DNA of 64,000 nt from positions 19,689,763 to 19,753,762 of the forward strand of contig JARDYH010000007.1 in assembly GCA_029215795.1 (NCBI GenBank), in the 5' to 3' direction. Below, one piece after another: positions 44,203-55,574 of this stretch. The notes beneath the pieces were generated by a model, which saw only the letters and a list, made by a program, of their open reading frames with translations, was not told the DNA's origin and did no database searches. The stretch is from Anniella stebbinsi. Taxonomy: Eukaryota > Chordata > Lepidosauria > Squamata > Anniellidae. Position numbers and translations under genes: made by a program. Within the stretch, counting starts at the first letter, position 1. Each line of letters begins with the position of its first letter.

Positions 44203-44941
44203 GAAATGACCTCAAATAAACTTAATATCTCTGATGCTTCACTGCATTTTACAGGCATGTGAAAGCATCCATCCTGTTGAACTGGATTTCTGCTGCCTGC
44301 ATCAGATCTCTCTGTCTCTATGAAATATAAACTCAAATTCTTAGCAGTTATTATTGCAAATCTAGGAAAATCCCTGGTCATGGGAAAAGATGGGTCTAGA
44401 TCTGACAATACCAGCAAATGCATTGATGGTTAAGAGTTGTGGAGTGGCTGAGTTGGTGGTTTGGTTATTACAACAGCTGGCTTTCCTTTTAAAATATTTC
44501 AGGGACATCCTTGCAGTGTAAATGGGGAATGGGGGGAACCTCAGAGAGGTTGCAACTGAGAAGAGTCATAAAGAGCCATACACTTTCACCGAAGCAGTAG
44601 TGACATTCACTAGAATTTCATTATTGAAGTGAAATTGATGAAACGTCAAAACTAATCACCACCAGAGGGTGTGGTGATCTGTAGTATGTCTTTATGCTTT
44701 TTTCTTTTTGTATAAGATTGGGATTTTGCCATTCTAAATAAATAGCCATCGACCCATTAATCCTAATGGAAGCTTCACATGCCCGTAATATACATTAATA
44801 CTGACGTATTCATAACTATCAGCTATATCATAATTTGTTTTTTTAAAAAAATAACTATAGATATGTAGAATGTGCAGGAAAGGCTCCAGCCATAGCTAAA
44901 TTGTCTGGGACAGCCATAAAGGGATGCCAACCCATTCTATT
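44203..44941. other. unrecognised; AT-rich candidate conserved block
   Basis: 44600-44870 is repeat-free, with ATTAATCCTAATGG, TACATTAATACTGACG and similar TAAT words. No repeat or coding signal. Confidence 0.35.
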
Positions 44942-45210
44942 GGCTCAGTTTGCATGCCATATTAATCCAGGTTTTGCTGTTGTTGTTGTTGTTGTTGTTT
45001 TTAAGCCCTGGGTTATTGTGAATTGAGCAAGAACAAGTGAGTGTGCTCTGTTGCCTGACCATTCCCACAGCCAGCAGGAGAGGCTAAACAACCCAGAGAT
45101 GCTTTATCCCATGATTGCTTAGCATTGTGTGTGAACTAGGAACCAGGGTTGTTCAACGAGAGGCAACCAAGAATTGGAACCCAGGCTTGTTCTGATGTGT
45201 GAACTGAGCT
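44942..45210. mobile_element. diverged GGCTCAG-group DNA element
   Basis: Left GGCTCAGTTTGCATGCCATA and right complement AGCTCAGTTCACACATCAGA. The interior has CCTGGGTTATTGTGAATTG and CCCAGGCTTGTTCTG. A (GTT)n tract lies at 44978-45000. It is the fifth copy of the group, without clear flanking duplication. Confidence 0.55.
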
Positions 45211-45342
45211 GCTGCCATGGCTCCTAAGCTGGTTAGGAGAGGAGCTTTTCTGCTGCTATAGTAATAACAATAGCTGCCACCACAACCAAGCATGGATGGC
45301 AGAAAAGAATTATTCTGCTGTCATCAATGCTGATTAATAAAT

Positions 45343-45412
45343 CCTGGCTAGATCTACACTACTACTTTGTAGCGGTATTGAAGTGCACTGATAACTGTTG
45401 AAGCACAGGACA
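45343..45412. mobile_element. half of an ATCTACAC-group element
   Basis: GGCTAGATCTACACTACTAC, TTTGTAGCGGTATTG and GAAGCACAGGACAT parallel the 5' half of the element at 54386. It breaks off where the LTR begins. Confidence 0.55.
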
Positions 45413-45684
45413 TGTTGCCCAAAAGTTCCAGGCTCTTTTTCCTAGGAGATATGCCAATTCCCACTAAGAAGCACAGACTCCAAAGATCCGATCCAACGCA
45501 CTTTTATTACGTTCAGCTGAGCAGGTGCACTCTAGTAAGCTGCCAGCCCACCAGAGTCACACCTAGGAGCACGCAGTCTCCCTCTTTTATACTATGCAGC
45601 ATAAGATCTACGTCACTACTTTATACAGCGCAAGCGCAAGCAAAACCCAATGCATTCCAACAAGAGAGTCACTGCCCTTTGACA
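45413..45684 (-). mobile_element. solo LTR, minus strand
   Basis: On the minus strand it starts TGTCAAAGGGCAGTGAC and ends ..TTTTGGGCAACA (TG..CA ends, about 272 bp). A TATAAAA box lies at 45600-45594 and an AATAAAA signal at 45508-45502, about 90 bases downstream, with 90 more to the end. That is the U3-R-U5 layout of an LTR. No internal viral or retrotransposon genes are present. The family (ERV or Gypsy) cannot be told, and a clean target duplication was not found. Confidence 0.65.
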
Positions 45685-45768
45685 CACTGTTGAAAGACAC
45701 TGCACATGTTTCAATTGTTGCTGGGTTAAATTCTGTAGCTTCTGATAAGGTGCGCTGATGGCCTTGCA

Positions 45769-46085
45769 TTAGGGGGCTCTTCAGACAAGTGTTATAACCA
45801 GATGAAACCAGGCTTGTGGCAAGGCCCTATCTGTCGCGTATGCACTTTAAATTTTCCTTCAGCCTTGAGCAAGCGTTCCCAGCATTCTGTACTTGTAAGC
45901 AAAAGATGGCTACACTTTGGCTATCAGACACAGTCCATATACCACTTTTATTTCACTTTCATAATGATTTAGCACAAGGTGTTAGATCTGGCCCCAGAGA
46001 GAAAATACCCACTACATCCTCTTCAACTTGTTGAGTGAGCTTCCTTGGCTCTTAATATACATCCCGGGCAGAAGAATTTAACAGA
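45769..46085. mobile_element. 5' end of a TTA-flanked element (partial) and unrecognised sequence
   Basis: TTA followed by GGGGGCTCTTCAGACAAGTG resembles the left end of the 402-bp element at 10457. No matching right end is seen. The remainder is unrecognised. Confidence 0.4.
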
Positions 46086-46089
46086 AGAC

Positions 46090-46212
46090 ATTGTCTTTTT
46101 GTGGATTGGAGACATTTGGGTTTAAATCTCAGCTATGAAGATTTAACAAAGTAGCCTTGCGAAATCACCATCTTTTGACCAACCTACATTACAGGGTTGT
46201 ACAGAGGATAAC
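46090..46212 (+). mobile_element. diverged MIR-like SINE
   Basis: GGGTTTAAATCTCAGCTATG (B-box-like region), TCACCATCTTTTGACC, and CCAACCTACATTACAGGGTT with GTACAGAGGATAA, the core seen at 2.3 kb but with many changes. Confidence 0.45.
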
Positions 46213-48614
46213 ATGCCCTCCTTTATGTCTCCTATGGATCCAGTCTACGTATGCAGAAGAACAAGGTAATGAAAGTGTTGTGGTGATTGAATGTTGAAAC
46301 AGGTGAACCTTACAAGGTTCTCCTCACCTTGGTTACACTTTTCCAAGTTCCACTGCTCAAAATCAGGGAAGATCTGGTAAAATTTCTGAGCCAAACTGAG
46401 GTGTAACACCATTGTCACTCAGAATACGTTAAGACTGGGCCAGGTAGACTCTGGACAGGGTAATTTATTTAAGGGCCCGTGCAACAGCTCTGACCTGGCT
46501 GAAAGCATGGCAGGCCAAAGAGGATGATGGGAGGTGTCAGGCTGGGACATGCATATTTTTCGAGAAGAACTCACATTTCTGTAATTATTATCTGTGTTTA
46601 AAACTCCCTTCATATTGAAAATCAGCAAAACAAAAAAGTGGTTAGAACAAATGTTCCATTTTTTAAAAAAATGTTTATAGAAAGTGAATGCATTCAAACA
46701 TAGCATTCCCATCTAGACACTGAAGTGATAAGGTCCATATCACCTCAGCATCCACATCAGCTCACATTCCTGCAACCAACCTGCCTGTCTTGGAGGAAGG
46801 ACATGATGTAAATTGGATAAACAAAGGCTGGCATATTGCCGCGTATTAGGTAGCCCTGAGCTCAACTTTTCATTCTGAATTTCTGATTTGGATAACTGGA
46901 CTTTAAGCAGAGTTCACTTGGCCAGCAATTTCTACTGGAGGGACTAAGAGGGAAGCTAATAGATCTTGGCAAAAAAGAAGTGAGTCAAAAGAGTGGGAAA
47001 AAATCAGAAACTGAACAGCAATTCCTTGACAATTAACTGTGACTGACCCGGGGGAGGGTGGGGGGATGATAATGACACAGCAGAATGCCTACTTTACTTC
47101 CCAAAATGCAATCCCTAATGATGCAATTTTGTCTTCCAGCTCAGCAGATGGTCAATAACCTGCCCAGGAGATTGTATTTCTTCCCTTCCTTCATTTGCTT
47201 CTCCTGCAGAGAAATTGCAGCTCAGATTAGACCAAATATATCTTCTTCTTCTTTTTAGGTGTGTGTGTGTGTGTGTGTGTGTATACCTGTGTGTGTTTTA
47301 GCCCGATCTGTGTGCATTAACCTGCTCTGCTCAAAGATGAGGATTGTGGCCTTCATGGCAATGCCGGTTAATCCAAAACAAAGATGGAGAGAAGCATCTG
47401 TATAGAAGATGTGGAGGACGGGTGGGTGGGAGAGCAGAAAGAGAAATTAAAATGTAAATCAAAAAGTAATTGGCTTTTTGTGCATAGTTTAGATAAGATT
47501 TACTTTTGAAGCATGGCTTTGTGTTGGAAACGCAGCGGGCCCAGCTCCATGTGGCACATTCACACTTAATAATGGCAACCAATCTAGGCCATAAATATTG
47601 CAAACAACACCATCTGAATGAGAAGCACTATGAACCATAACAACCCCCTCCCCCCCCCCCCGTGATTAATTCCAAAACCACTCTGTTCATATTAGACCTG
47701 CGGTGGCCTCCCTGATGAGATCAATACAGTGTAGCTGAGTGATTCTAACAGAAGCGTTATTATCTTTTAATTTTTTGGGAGAACAGCAACATTCCCCTCT
47801 TTCTGCTCTCGAATTCTTCAACGTTCACCGCACTCACTTCACTTTTTCCACGGAGCAACCTTGAAGCCGCTTGTTTTGTTTTTGAGGTTGGGTTCTCCTC
47901 CCCCCCACCTCCCGCCTCTCCCCACCTCCTCCTGAAATGAAGATACATTAGAGCCTTTTCAAGGATTTATCAATAATATGACACAGTCACTGTTTGCAGA
48001 GCCAACAGCTAAAAGGCACATTTGTATGCCGAGACTTACAATTGGTCATAGTGACCTTCCCTGTCAGCCTCGATTTTTGCAGCAGACAAATGCCTATAGT
48101 GAATGAGTGGTTAAAGGGCAGACATTTAGAAGGAGGGTAAAAGAGGGAGGGTATTGGGCGGGAGAGAGGGGGGGATATGACAACATATTGTTCTCTGATC
48201 AGCCAGAAACAAGTTGTTAGATGCTGCATACAGTACATTTAGCACAGCCGTCCCCATGCCATGGCATAGAGCTTTTCTTAACTGGAATACAAGGCTGGGT
48301 TGCAATTTTCTTTGGTTAAGCAATGGGTGGTCAGGATGATATTAAAGCCACAGCTGCAGAGAAACCAATTGGGGAGGGGAATTTGGTCCCCCTGCCTATG
48401 TTATAAGCAGTACCTCAGGCACTGGTTCTACCTATCAAGGCTGTGCAAATGGTTATCGAGTGGTGGTGAATTTATTGACTAGAGGAGGGAACGGGGACAT
48501 TCCCACTGGGTCTCCCCTTGCGGAGGACCTGAGCTCCACAAAGGGCATGTGTATGACCTCCTTCCTCCATTTGTGTGTGGTATGGGTTGGGCATAGAAGG
48601 TCTATTTGCATTTA
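46213..48614. other. unrecognised, about 2.4 kb; repeat-poor
   Basis: (GT)n at about 47260-47283 and a C run at about 47650-47661. 47290-48240 is otherwise free of recognised repeats and is a candidate for conserved noncoding DNA. No coding signal. Confidence 0.4.
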
Positions 48615-49003
48615 GGATCATAGAATAGTAGAGTTGGAAGGGGCCTCTAAGGCCATCGAGTCCCAACCCCCTGCTCAATGCAGGAATCCATCTAAAAGCA
48701 TAGGTGACAGATGGCTGTCCAGCTGCCTCTTGAAGGCCTCTAGTGTGGGAGAGCCCATGACCTCCCTAAGTCATTGGTTCCATTGTCGTACTGCTCTAAC
48801 AGTCAGGAAGTTTTTCCTGAAGTCCAGCTGGAATCAGGCTTCCTGTAACTTGAGTCCATTGTTCCATGTCCTGCACTCTGGGGTTATCGAGAAGAGATCC
48901 TGGCTCTCCTCTGTGTGTCAACCTTTCAAGTATTTGAAGAGTGCTATCAGGTCTCCCCTCAATCTTCTCTTCTCCAAGCTAAACATGCCCAGTTCTGTAA
49001 GCA
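48615..49003 (-). mobile_element. CR1 LINE 3' UTR, minus strand
   Basis: ATCATAGAATAGTAGAGTTG, AAGGGGCCTCTAAGGCCATC, CAACCCCCTGCTCAATGCAG, GAAGTTTTTCCTGAAGTCC, CAGGTCTCCCCTCAATCTTC and TCCAAGCTAAACATGCCC. These follow the complement of the CR1 3' end as known from birds and reptiles, in order and nearly complete. The 148-codon frame crossing it on the plus strand is therefore not a gene. Confidence 0.9.
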
Positions 49004-49994
49004 CATGCAAGCACACTTCTCATCCTTCCTCCATGCATTCATTTGTATGCTTGGTGACTGTTTGCATAGGTCTTGAGTAAGGATGGACAAACTTGTTAAT
49101 TTTGTTTCCTCAGTTTTCCAACCTTCAGCACAGCTCATCTCGAATTTTGGGAATTTCTTCAGTTCAGTTCAAACATTGATATATACTTTGATATAAGCAC
49201 TACAAAAATTGCTTATGAATTTTCATGCCCCCCCTCTCTCTATCATGAAAATGCAGAAGAAATTTTGTACACATTTCTGCTAATGCATGCATTTTTGCCC
49301 AATATCCACCTTCCTGCAAACAATGTTCCTAGTATAATGCATTGTTGAACGTTATTTTCCCTTAAACAAAGCTTTTGGATACATCTTTCAAACTTCATTG
49401 CAAAATTCAGAGCAGTGGGAATTTCGAAGGATAGCGGAGTTTCGGTTTGTGTCGGGGTTAAAAAATATAAAAGCAAGTAAATTCCCATTAAAACGCATGA
49501 TGAATACATTTCTCCCACATGTCTAGTTTTGAGTGACTAGTGTTGTGAACAAAGAAGTGAGTTTTTGTTGCAGAGATGTAGAGCCTCTGGACTTTGGGCC
49601 AAATCCAGCCCCCAAGGGATCACATCCCCTTTCCCTGGTCCCGTCCTCTTTCCCCCAACCATGAATCATGTGTTGGTTCTCTGCCTTGTCTGCTTCCCCA
49701 TCTGATTCCAAATGGTTGAAATGCCTCTCCTAAAGCTTCGTTACTGGAAGTCAGAGTTATAAGCTAAAATATGCTGGTTCCCCCTGCCCCCCCAGCCTTT
49801 GATATTTCTCCTAGAAAACCGGGTTCTCATTTTGTCCTTTCCCCTCCCCTCCCCCCTTTTCCAATTTTAACTTTTAAATTTTTATTAAACTATATGTTTA
49901 CATTTCTAGATTGCGAGCCATTTGGGCAAGGGGTTGTTTATGGTTTCTTCCTTGTACATGTACATTTATGGCATTTCAATAACAATAAAATACT
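49004..49994. other. unrecognised; old repeat-like AT-rich text
   Basis: 49090-49520 has TGCATGCATTTTTGCCC and similar words of the TGCATTT-rich repeats. 49770-49870 is pyrimidine-rich. No gene signal. Confidence 0.4.
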
Positions 49995-50501
49995 AGTAAT
50001 AATAATAATAATAACAATAATAATATACATACTCACCCGAAACAATCTTGGAAAATACAGCTCATAAAATATACTGAGACAGAACAATTCATACCGACAA
50101 ATCAATACCCTGCAACCAACCAGACATAACGGTCATAGACAGAAAAACACACATACCTCATCAACATAGCAATACCGAATGACAAAAATGTGGTTGAAAA
50201 GGAAGAGGAAAAGAGAGACAAATATACACTACTGGCCATGGAAGTCAAAGAAGTATGGCAACAGGAAAAAGTCACAATTATTCCGTTGGTCACATTAGTC
50301 ACTGGCATCACATCAAAAAAATATACAGAAAAGCTTCAGAAACTGGGCCTACCAAAATACATCCACACCAACATCCAGAAAGCAGTCACAATTAAAACAT
50401 GTTCAATCGTCAGGAAATTCCTGAATCAATAAGAGACAGCATGACTTGGCAAAGCCTGTCATGTCCGTCTAGAAAAACCGCCACAAGCGAGAAAGAGATG
50501 A

Positions 50502-50539
<38 letters not shown>

Positions 50540-50540
50540 G
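49995..50540 (+). mobile_element. R4/Dong-type LINE 3' end
   Basis: A 5'-truncated element. (AAT)n at its left border, then coding sequence ending at a stop at 50430-50432, a short 3' UTR, and a (TAA)n tail at about 50504-50540. The protein end (EVKEVWQQEKVTIIPLV.. to VRKFLNQ) carries the motif series LALEVKxxW, IPxV, LxxLGL and QKAVxxKTCxIVRKFL, which I know from R4/Dong-clade LINEs and which L2 and CR1 lack. Confidence 0.7.
50190..50432 (+). pseudogene. R4/Dong LINE ORF C-terminus
   Basis: 80 open codons, from MVEKEEEKRDKYTLLAMEVK through ITSKKYTEKLQKLGLPKYI to QKAVTIKTCSIVRKFLNQ and a stop. This is only the extreme C-terminal region, after the RT domain and the endonuclease. It is too short to be active. 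The start codon is simply the first Met in the surviving fragment. Confidence 0.7.
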
Positions 50541-51694
50541 TTTTTTGGGGGGGACTGGCCCCTTTTTGCCTTCAGCCCTACCCCAAAACACTGGCACGAT
50601 GTATTCATATTGACCAGTATGTGCTAACAATCTCGCTGCCTGATTTTGCACTTGCTGAGGTTTCCAGACTATTTCCAGCTACTGTATCAGCAGTAAAAGG
50701 CAAATCCCAAAGGTGCTCTAGTTTAAATTGTATTGAAAAAGTAACCAACCCAATAGATTTTCATCATGGAATTTCTCATTGTAATGCTGGGGGGATTTAT
50801 ACACTTTTCTATCTCTCTGCCTAACAACTAATTCTCTCCAGTTGAGTCGAAACACATAGTGGCTGCCAAAGTCAACACACATTGGGGAGAACTGTGCCTT
50901 TGATTCAGGGGTAAGCAACCTAGTGCCCTCCATATGTTTGGAGACCAACTCTCTAAATCCCAGACATTTGGCCATGCTGGCTGGGGCTTAAGGGAGTTGG
51001 AATCCAAAACCTCTGGAGGACACCGGGTTTGCTTAACTCAGCTCTAACTTAAGATGGCCTGAACCATCAAAGAATATCCCGGTTCAGGCAATGTTCTTTC
51101 CAGTATCACAGGTAAGCAGGATTGCACCTTCTCTCTCCACTCATGTAAAATGCACATCATGTCTCTTGTTAGAGTAGGGTATATGTGCATAAACACACAC
51201 ACACATAAACTGGAACAATGTGGTCCATAACCCAGGTCAAATCTGAGAGTCGTCTACTCTATAGGGATGTTCTGAGAATCCACCCAGAGGGATGTAGTCC
51301 AATGGCTCTCCTATGCCTGGCCTCCAGGACTCAGCTTGCTGAGCCACAGTGCACACATTGATCCACTCGGCGAGTACCCTGCAGCTCGGCCAGAGCCCAG
51401 CAGCTGCCCATCCTCCTAGCGAGCTGCCATTGCTGAAAAGGTGGTCATTGTTGATTTGTTGTGTGGTGGAGAGATAAATGGGTTATAATCACCAACTGGC
51501 TACTTTTATGTGGACTGCTGTTGTTGATTTTAGGATGAATGAGCCTATATTGTAGAGGTGAGCAAATCTGGCTATTTCATGTCCATGTCACATTCACAGG
51601 CTTTACCCTTAGTTCTATTCAGCTCTAGCCTGTGCACAATGTATTTTGAAGATGTGATGCATTGTGAAAATTAGTATTGCCAATGGTGAGTGCA
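50541..51694. other. unrecognised, with a small inverted-repeat element
   Basis: 50905-51034 is a copy of the small inverted-repeat type (GTAAGCAACCTAGTGCCCTC on the left, TGGCCATGCTGGCTGGGGC at the centre, complement GCAAACCCGGTGTCCTCC on the right). The rest is unrecognised. Confidence 0.5.
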
Positions 51695-52015
51695 AATAAC
51701 GACAACAACTCATAGGGACAAAACAATATCCTGCAATTGACCGGATGTAACAGTAGTAAGTAAAAAAAACAAACAAAAAAACTCAGACCATAGACATAGC
51801 AATATCTAATGACAAAAATGTTGTAGAAAACAAAGAGGAAAAGAGAAAAATATACACAATGGAAGTTAAAGAACTATGGCGACAGGAAAAGATCACAATT
51901 ATTCCATTAGTCACTGTTCAATAGCCAGGAAATTCCTGAATCAGTAAAAGACAGCATGACTTGGCAAAGCCCATTATGTCAGTTGAGAAAAACTGCCATG
52001 AGCAAGGAAAGAGAC
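51695..52015 (+). mobile_element. second R4/Dong-type fragment with internal deletion
   Basis: It matches 50090-50490 in order: CAATATCCTGCAATTGACC, GACATAGCAATATCTAATGA, GAAGTTAAAGAACTATGGCG, ATTATTCCATTAGTCACT, then directly GTTCAATAGCCAGGAAATTC and CAGCATGACTTGGCAAAGCC. About 120 bases present in the first copy, between the LVT and the IVRKF codons, are missing. Confidence 0.7.
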
Positions 52016-52649
52016 AATCATCAGTCATCTTTGTCTTCATCATCTATTGCATTGAAAGATTCGGCAAGTCCTAGAACTCGAAAGATTGTGGCTGGGAATG
52101 TTTCTTTATGATTCTTCATTGATTGTTCTTATCCTTTCAAATATGAAGACCAATAAAGGATCACCGGAAGCCCCTGCATGTAAAGAAATGCTCTCCAGGA
52201 GGCCTACATTAACAATGCTAAATGGCTTTGCAAATATAATCCCTCACTTTAGTTTTGTTCCCATTTAATTGAATTAGGAAAGCATAACAATTCAAAAGGA
52301 TACTTTCATGTCCTTTACTTTGTGGTCTGTATTTGTCGCATACTGATTTTTCAAACACGAGATGCTGCGCTTGGCAAAGAGTGCTTTACCCGCCCACCCC
52401 GACCCCATAATAATTATAATTCATATTCATGTCCCTGCTTCATGCTTTTAATTTTAATCAGTGTTAATTAAAATAATTTTTTTCAAGCTCCCTTTTTCAT
52501 TTTAATTTGTTAAAACACACAAGCTATGTAACAATAGTTAATCCTTTAGAGAGATGTCACTACCAATTCCGAGACATTCTTAGAAAAATGGGAGCAAGAT
52601 GGTGGATCACCCAGAAGCATTGGAGGTTTTTGTAGTCTATCTGGCTCCT
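52016..52649. other. repeat-free AT-rich block
   Basis: 52080-52560 has no recognised repeat and several TAATTATAATTCATATTC- and TTAATTAAAATAATTT-like words. Candidate conserved noncoding DNA, no coding signal. Confidence 0.35.
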
Positions 52650-52870
52650 TCTCAATTTGTTTATTTATTTACACCTTTATCCAGCCCTTCCTCCAAGTGG
52701 GTCAGGGTGGGAGAAAAGTTTTTTTTCTTATCCTTCCCATTTTATCCTTACAACACCCCAGTGAGAGGAAGATTCAGAGGAAAGAGAGATTATACAGTGA
52801 GCTTCATGGTTGAGCAGGGATTTGAACCCAGATCTCTAAAAGCCAAATGAATCTTTCCAATGTGATCATT
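52650..52870 (-). mobile_element. MIR-like SINE, minus strand, full length
   Basis: Tail complement TTTATTTATTTACACC, CAGCCCTTCCTCCAAG, core complement TTACAACACCCCAGTGAG, CAGTGAGCTTCATGGTTGAG, and the tRNA-like head GGGATTTGAACCCAGATCTC (B-box complement), ending near AATGTGATCATTACC. It is one of the better preserved copies. Confidence 0.75.
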
Positions 52871-52952
52871 ACCGATACAGCCATGATTTGTGGAAATGTT
52901 GTCATATTGGCACATATATATATCTGAACATCTCCAACAATGTGGATACCAG

Positions 52953-53148
52953 GGGAGGTTGGGGGCTCCAGTTTCAGTTTGTGGGGAATCCATTCTGGAT
53001 TTTAGTTACAACCAGCAAGAAGTGTTTAAAGAAGCAATCCATGGTGCTGGACCCTTTTGAGATAGGGATCAGCACCTTTAAACTTATGGCTGGTTGTAAC
53101 TAAAACCCAGAATGGAATCCCCCCTCCCATGGAAACTGGAGCCAACTG
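52953..53148. mobile_element. fold-back element, second copy of 'CATTCTGG' family
   Basis: Left GGGCTCCAGTTTCAG, GGGGAATCCATTCTGG and TTAGTTACAACCAGC; right complement TTGGCTCCAGTTTCC, GGGGGATTCCATTCTGG and TTAGTTACAACCAGCC. The arms are about 80 bases and over 80% alike by eye. Inner words are shared with 31484-31696. Confidence 0.75.
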
Positions 53149-53640
53149 CTCGATATCCTAGTCAAAGCACTGACTACAATATCGTTCAAGCATCAGTAAG
53201 GAAGGAAATTCCTTTCATTGTGGACTACACTCCTGCTGCCCCATAACTTCCACTAGATTATGAAAAATAGTTATTCTATTATATTCCATTGTTCATTCTC
53301 CACCATGCATCACATTCAGAAAAACCACAGAATGTATGTAAAATATTAGTTAAAGCAGGAATTTAAAAGGCATTTCCAACCCAGGATCACATCAATGTAA
53401 ATCCATCCATTGCATTACCTGCAGTTATGTTCAAGAAACTACTTCTTTTGAGAGCATAGTTACTAACGAAACTTATTTCATCACACAACCAGTAACATGC
53501 ACATCTACTAATGTAATGTATTTCACTGAATATTTAAAAACAAATGAACAAAAGAATGTTGTATGGGATACATAAGGAAAACTACAACAGACCTAAGAGC
53601 AAGATTCCATAATCACAAATCTGCAATTATTACAGAACAA
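53149..53640. other. unrecognised AT-rich sequence
   Basis: No repeat or coding signal recognised. Confidence 0.45.
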
Positions 53641-54122
53641 TAGGGATGTGTATTGTATCGTTAAAATGTACGATAATGATACGATAAGGTCGTTATCGTG
53701 CATGTGTTTAACGATGACAATACGATAGAAAAACCTATGATAATAATTGGAGACGATAATTTTCGGGCAATTTTTATCGGACTGCCATATAAATATACCT
53801 ATAACTTCTGTATTTTAAACGTTAGAGGCTTGAAACTTGGTCACAGTGCTTATGGGTATGCCTAAGAATGTGTATGAAATTTGAGATCAATCCCTCCAAC
53901 CCTCAATTTTATATGAATTTTTTAATGATCGTTTCTGTTCTGACAGGTCTGAATGAACGCACGTGGCGAGCTGTCATTCTGATCTGTCGGAACGGAAAGG
54001 ATCTTTCATAAATTCATATAAAATTGAGGGTTGGAGGGATCGATCTCAAATTTGGCATATATGTGTAGCACATGTTGACTATAACAATAAACGACGATTT
54101 TTTTTTGGCGTGCACACCCCTA
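53641..54122. mobile_element. hAT-like element, CGATA-rich, 482 bp
   Basis: Starts TAGGGATGTGTATTG and ends in the complement of TAGGGGTGTGCACGCC. The flanks CAGAACAA and CTAAACAA match at 6 of 8 positions, as expected for a hAT 8-bp duplication. The inner arms are nearly identical in complement (AAATTTGAGATCAATCCCTC and CCAACCCTCAATTTTATATG against 54000-54055). The left third (53650-53780) is packed with CGATA/TATCG words. (CAAA)n follows at 54126-54146. There is no ORF of note. Confidence 0.75.
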
Positions 54123-54385
54123 CTAAACAAACAAACAAACAAACACAACAGCTAGAGCATCCTTTTGCAAGACAATTTAACTCACCTGCACATAATTTCT
54201 CAGACGTTCAATTGCTTCCAATTGAACAAACAAAAGACACTGACATGCTTGAGCGAAAGGAAAAGCTCTGGATTTACAGACTCAGAACTTCTAGTCTGTA
54301 TGGCCTTAACCTGGAGGACAATTCATAAACTTTATACCACGGACACCACTGCTTTCCCCTCTTCTTAAGAAATGCCACTCTTGGA
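54123..54385. other. unrecognised sequence with (CAAA)n
   Basis: (ACAA)n at 54126-54146. A 121-codon frame spans the border of the element above and lacks any domain. Confidence 0.45.
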
Positions 54386-54518
54386 CAGGATCTACACTGC
54401 CACTTTATAATCGTTAATCACAGTATTGACAACTGTGGGGGCCCAGGACATATTCCATATCCCGTTTTCAACCCGTTTTTAAAGTGTTATATCCAGCTTG
54501 GTGTAGATCTAGCCCTTG
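54386..54518. mobile_element. small ATCTACAC-ended element
   Basis: Starts CAGGATCTACACTGCCAC and ends in the complement of CAAGGGCTAGATCTACACC. The left arm CACTTTATAATCGTT and the right-arm complement ACACTTTAAAAACGGG are weakly symmetric. It is 133 bp, of the same group as 22.33 kb and the half copy at 45.34 kb. The 8 flanking bases do not match. Confidence 0.6.
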
Positions 54519-55564
54519 TATCCACTTAACATTGCAGCTCCTGAAGAGGGTGGCAGCTGAAATGTTTAGCACTAATAGTGAAGTCCTCTGACCAGAATCT
54601 GCATCTCTCATTTCAAAAAAAAGTAGGCAGAGGAAAAGTCCAAATATTATACAAAAGAGCTGAGCATTGAGAGACTATTTACTCCTATTAAAATGCTTAT
54701 CATACTGGGCTGCACATATACTAAAATTGGAACGATATGGCCATTATATTCACATTGTTCAAAAAGTTCAAATCTCTCTTTGACTCATCCATAACAATTT
54801 CTAAAGATCACAACACAAAAGCATACTCATATTACTTTTTTTTGGAGGAATATTGTATTTCTGATTGTAACAGCTCACACAAACACACAGAATTTAAAAT
54901 GACTCACAATGCTAAACAAAAAAAGAAAGAAAAAAAAAGAGGAGGGTAGACCAGCTTTCCAAATCCAGAATATAGTACTACAATTACCTTTTTGAATAAT
55001 AGTTTACATTCATCTTGCTTGCAATGATGCAGGGACAGAGCTTCAGAGAGTTTGGGTCAGTTCAAAAGGTCTATTGGCAGTTCAAACACAGGGCGTATAA
55101 GAGAAGAGCTAGGCGATCAGGGAAACACAAGGCAGGAACAGGGATGCATGAGGATTTCATTTTAGTTTGCAAATCACTCGCAAACACTTCATTTGCAACC
55201 CAAATGCAAATAGGAGCACATGTGCTACTAGAAGTTTTACAAATGCCAAATTCACATCCACAAAATGAACAATAAAAGCAAGCCAAGTTGGGTTTTTAAG
55301 TAAAGTTTGGAGAATTTAAGCAAAGTCAAACATCCCTGAGTATATCTTCTGCAGATAGGTATATAAAAGCTAATACACAACATTCCACCACTCTGTACCT
55401 GGCACTGAAACCTTTTCAGTCTTAGCTTTCAGAGCCTCTCCCAAAGTACACCTACAGACCATCTGTGCCGCCTGAGGAATGGTCTACTCACAAGCACAAC
55501 TTGCCTGTGAGTATACCATTACTCATGAGGAGCCTTTACTCCTCAGGTAGGTACTTCTGCTGGA
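54519..55564. other. unrecognised sequence
   Basis: About 1 kb without a recognised repeat. 55310-55340 (AAACATCCCTGAG) may be the end of a TAGGGATG-type element with a lost partner. Confidence 0.45.
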
Positions 55565-55574
55565 AACATTAGGC

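Noticed and set aside
45413..45684. Complete endogenous retrovirus
   Set aside because: Only one LTR is present. No gag, pol or env coding sequence lies on either side.
48634..49080. 148-codon open frame on the plus strand
   Set aside because: It lies entirely over a minus-strand CR1 3' UTR, a noncoding part of that LINE.
54386..54518. hAT element with 8-bp duplication
   Set aside because: The CAGG and CTTG ends tempt, but the flanking octamers (CTCTTGGA and TATCCACT) do not match, so only the terminal-repeat grouping is claimed.
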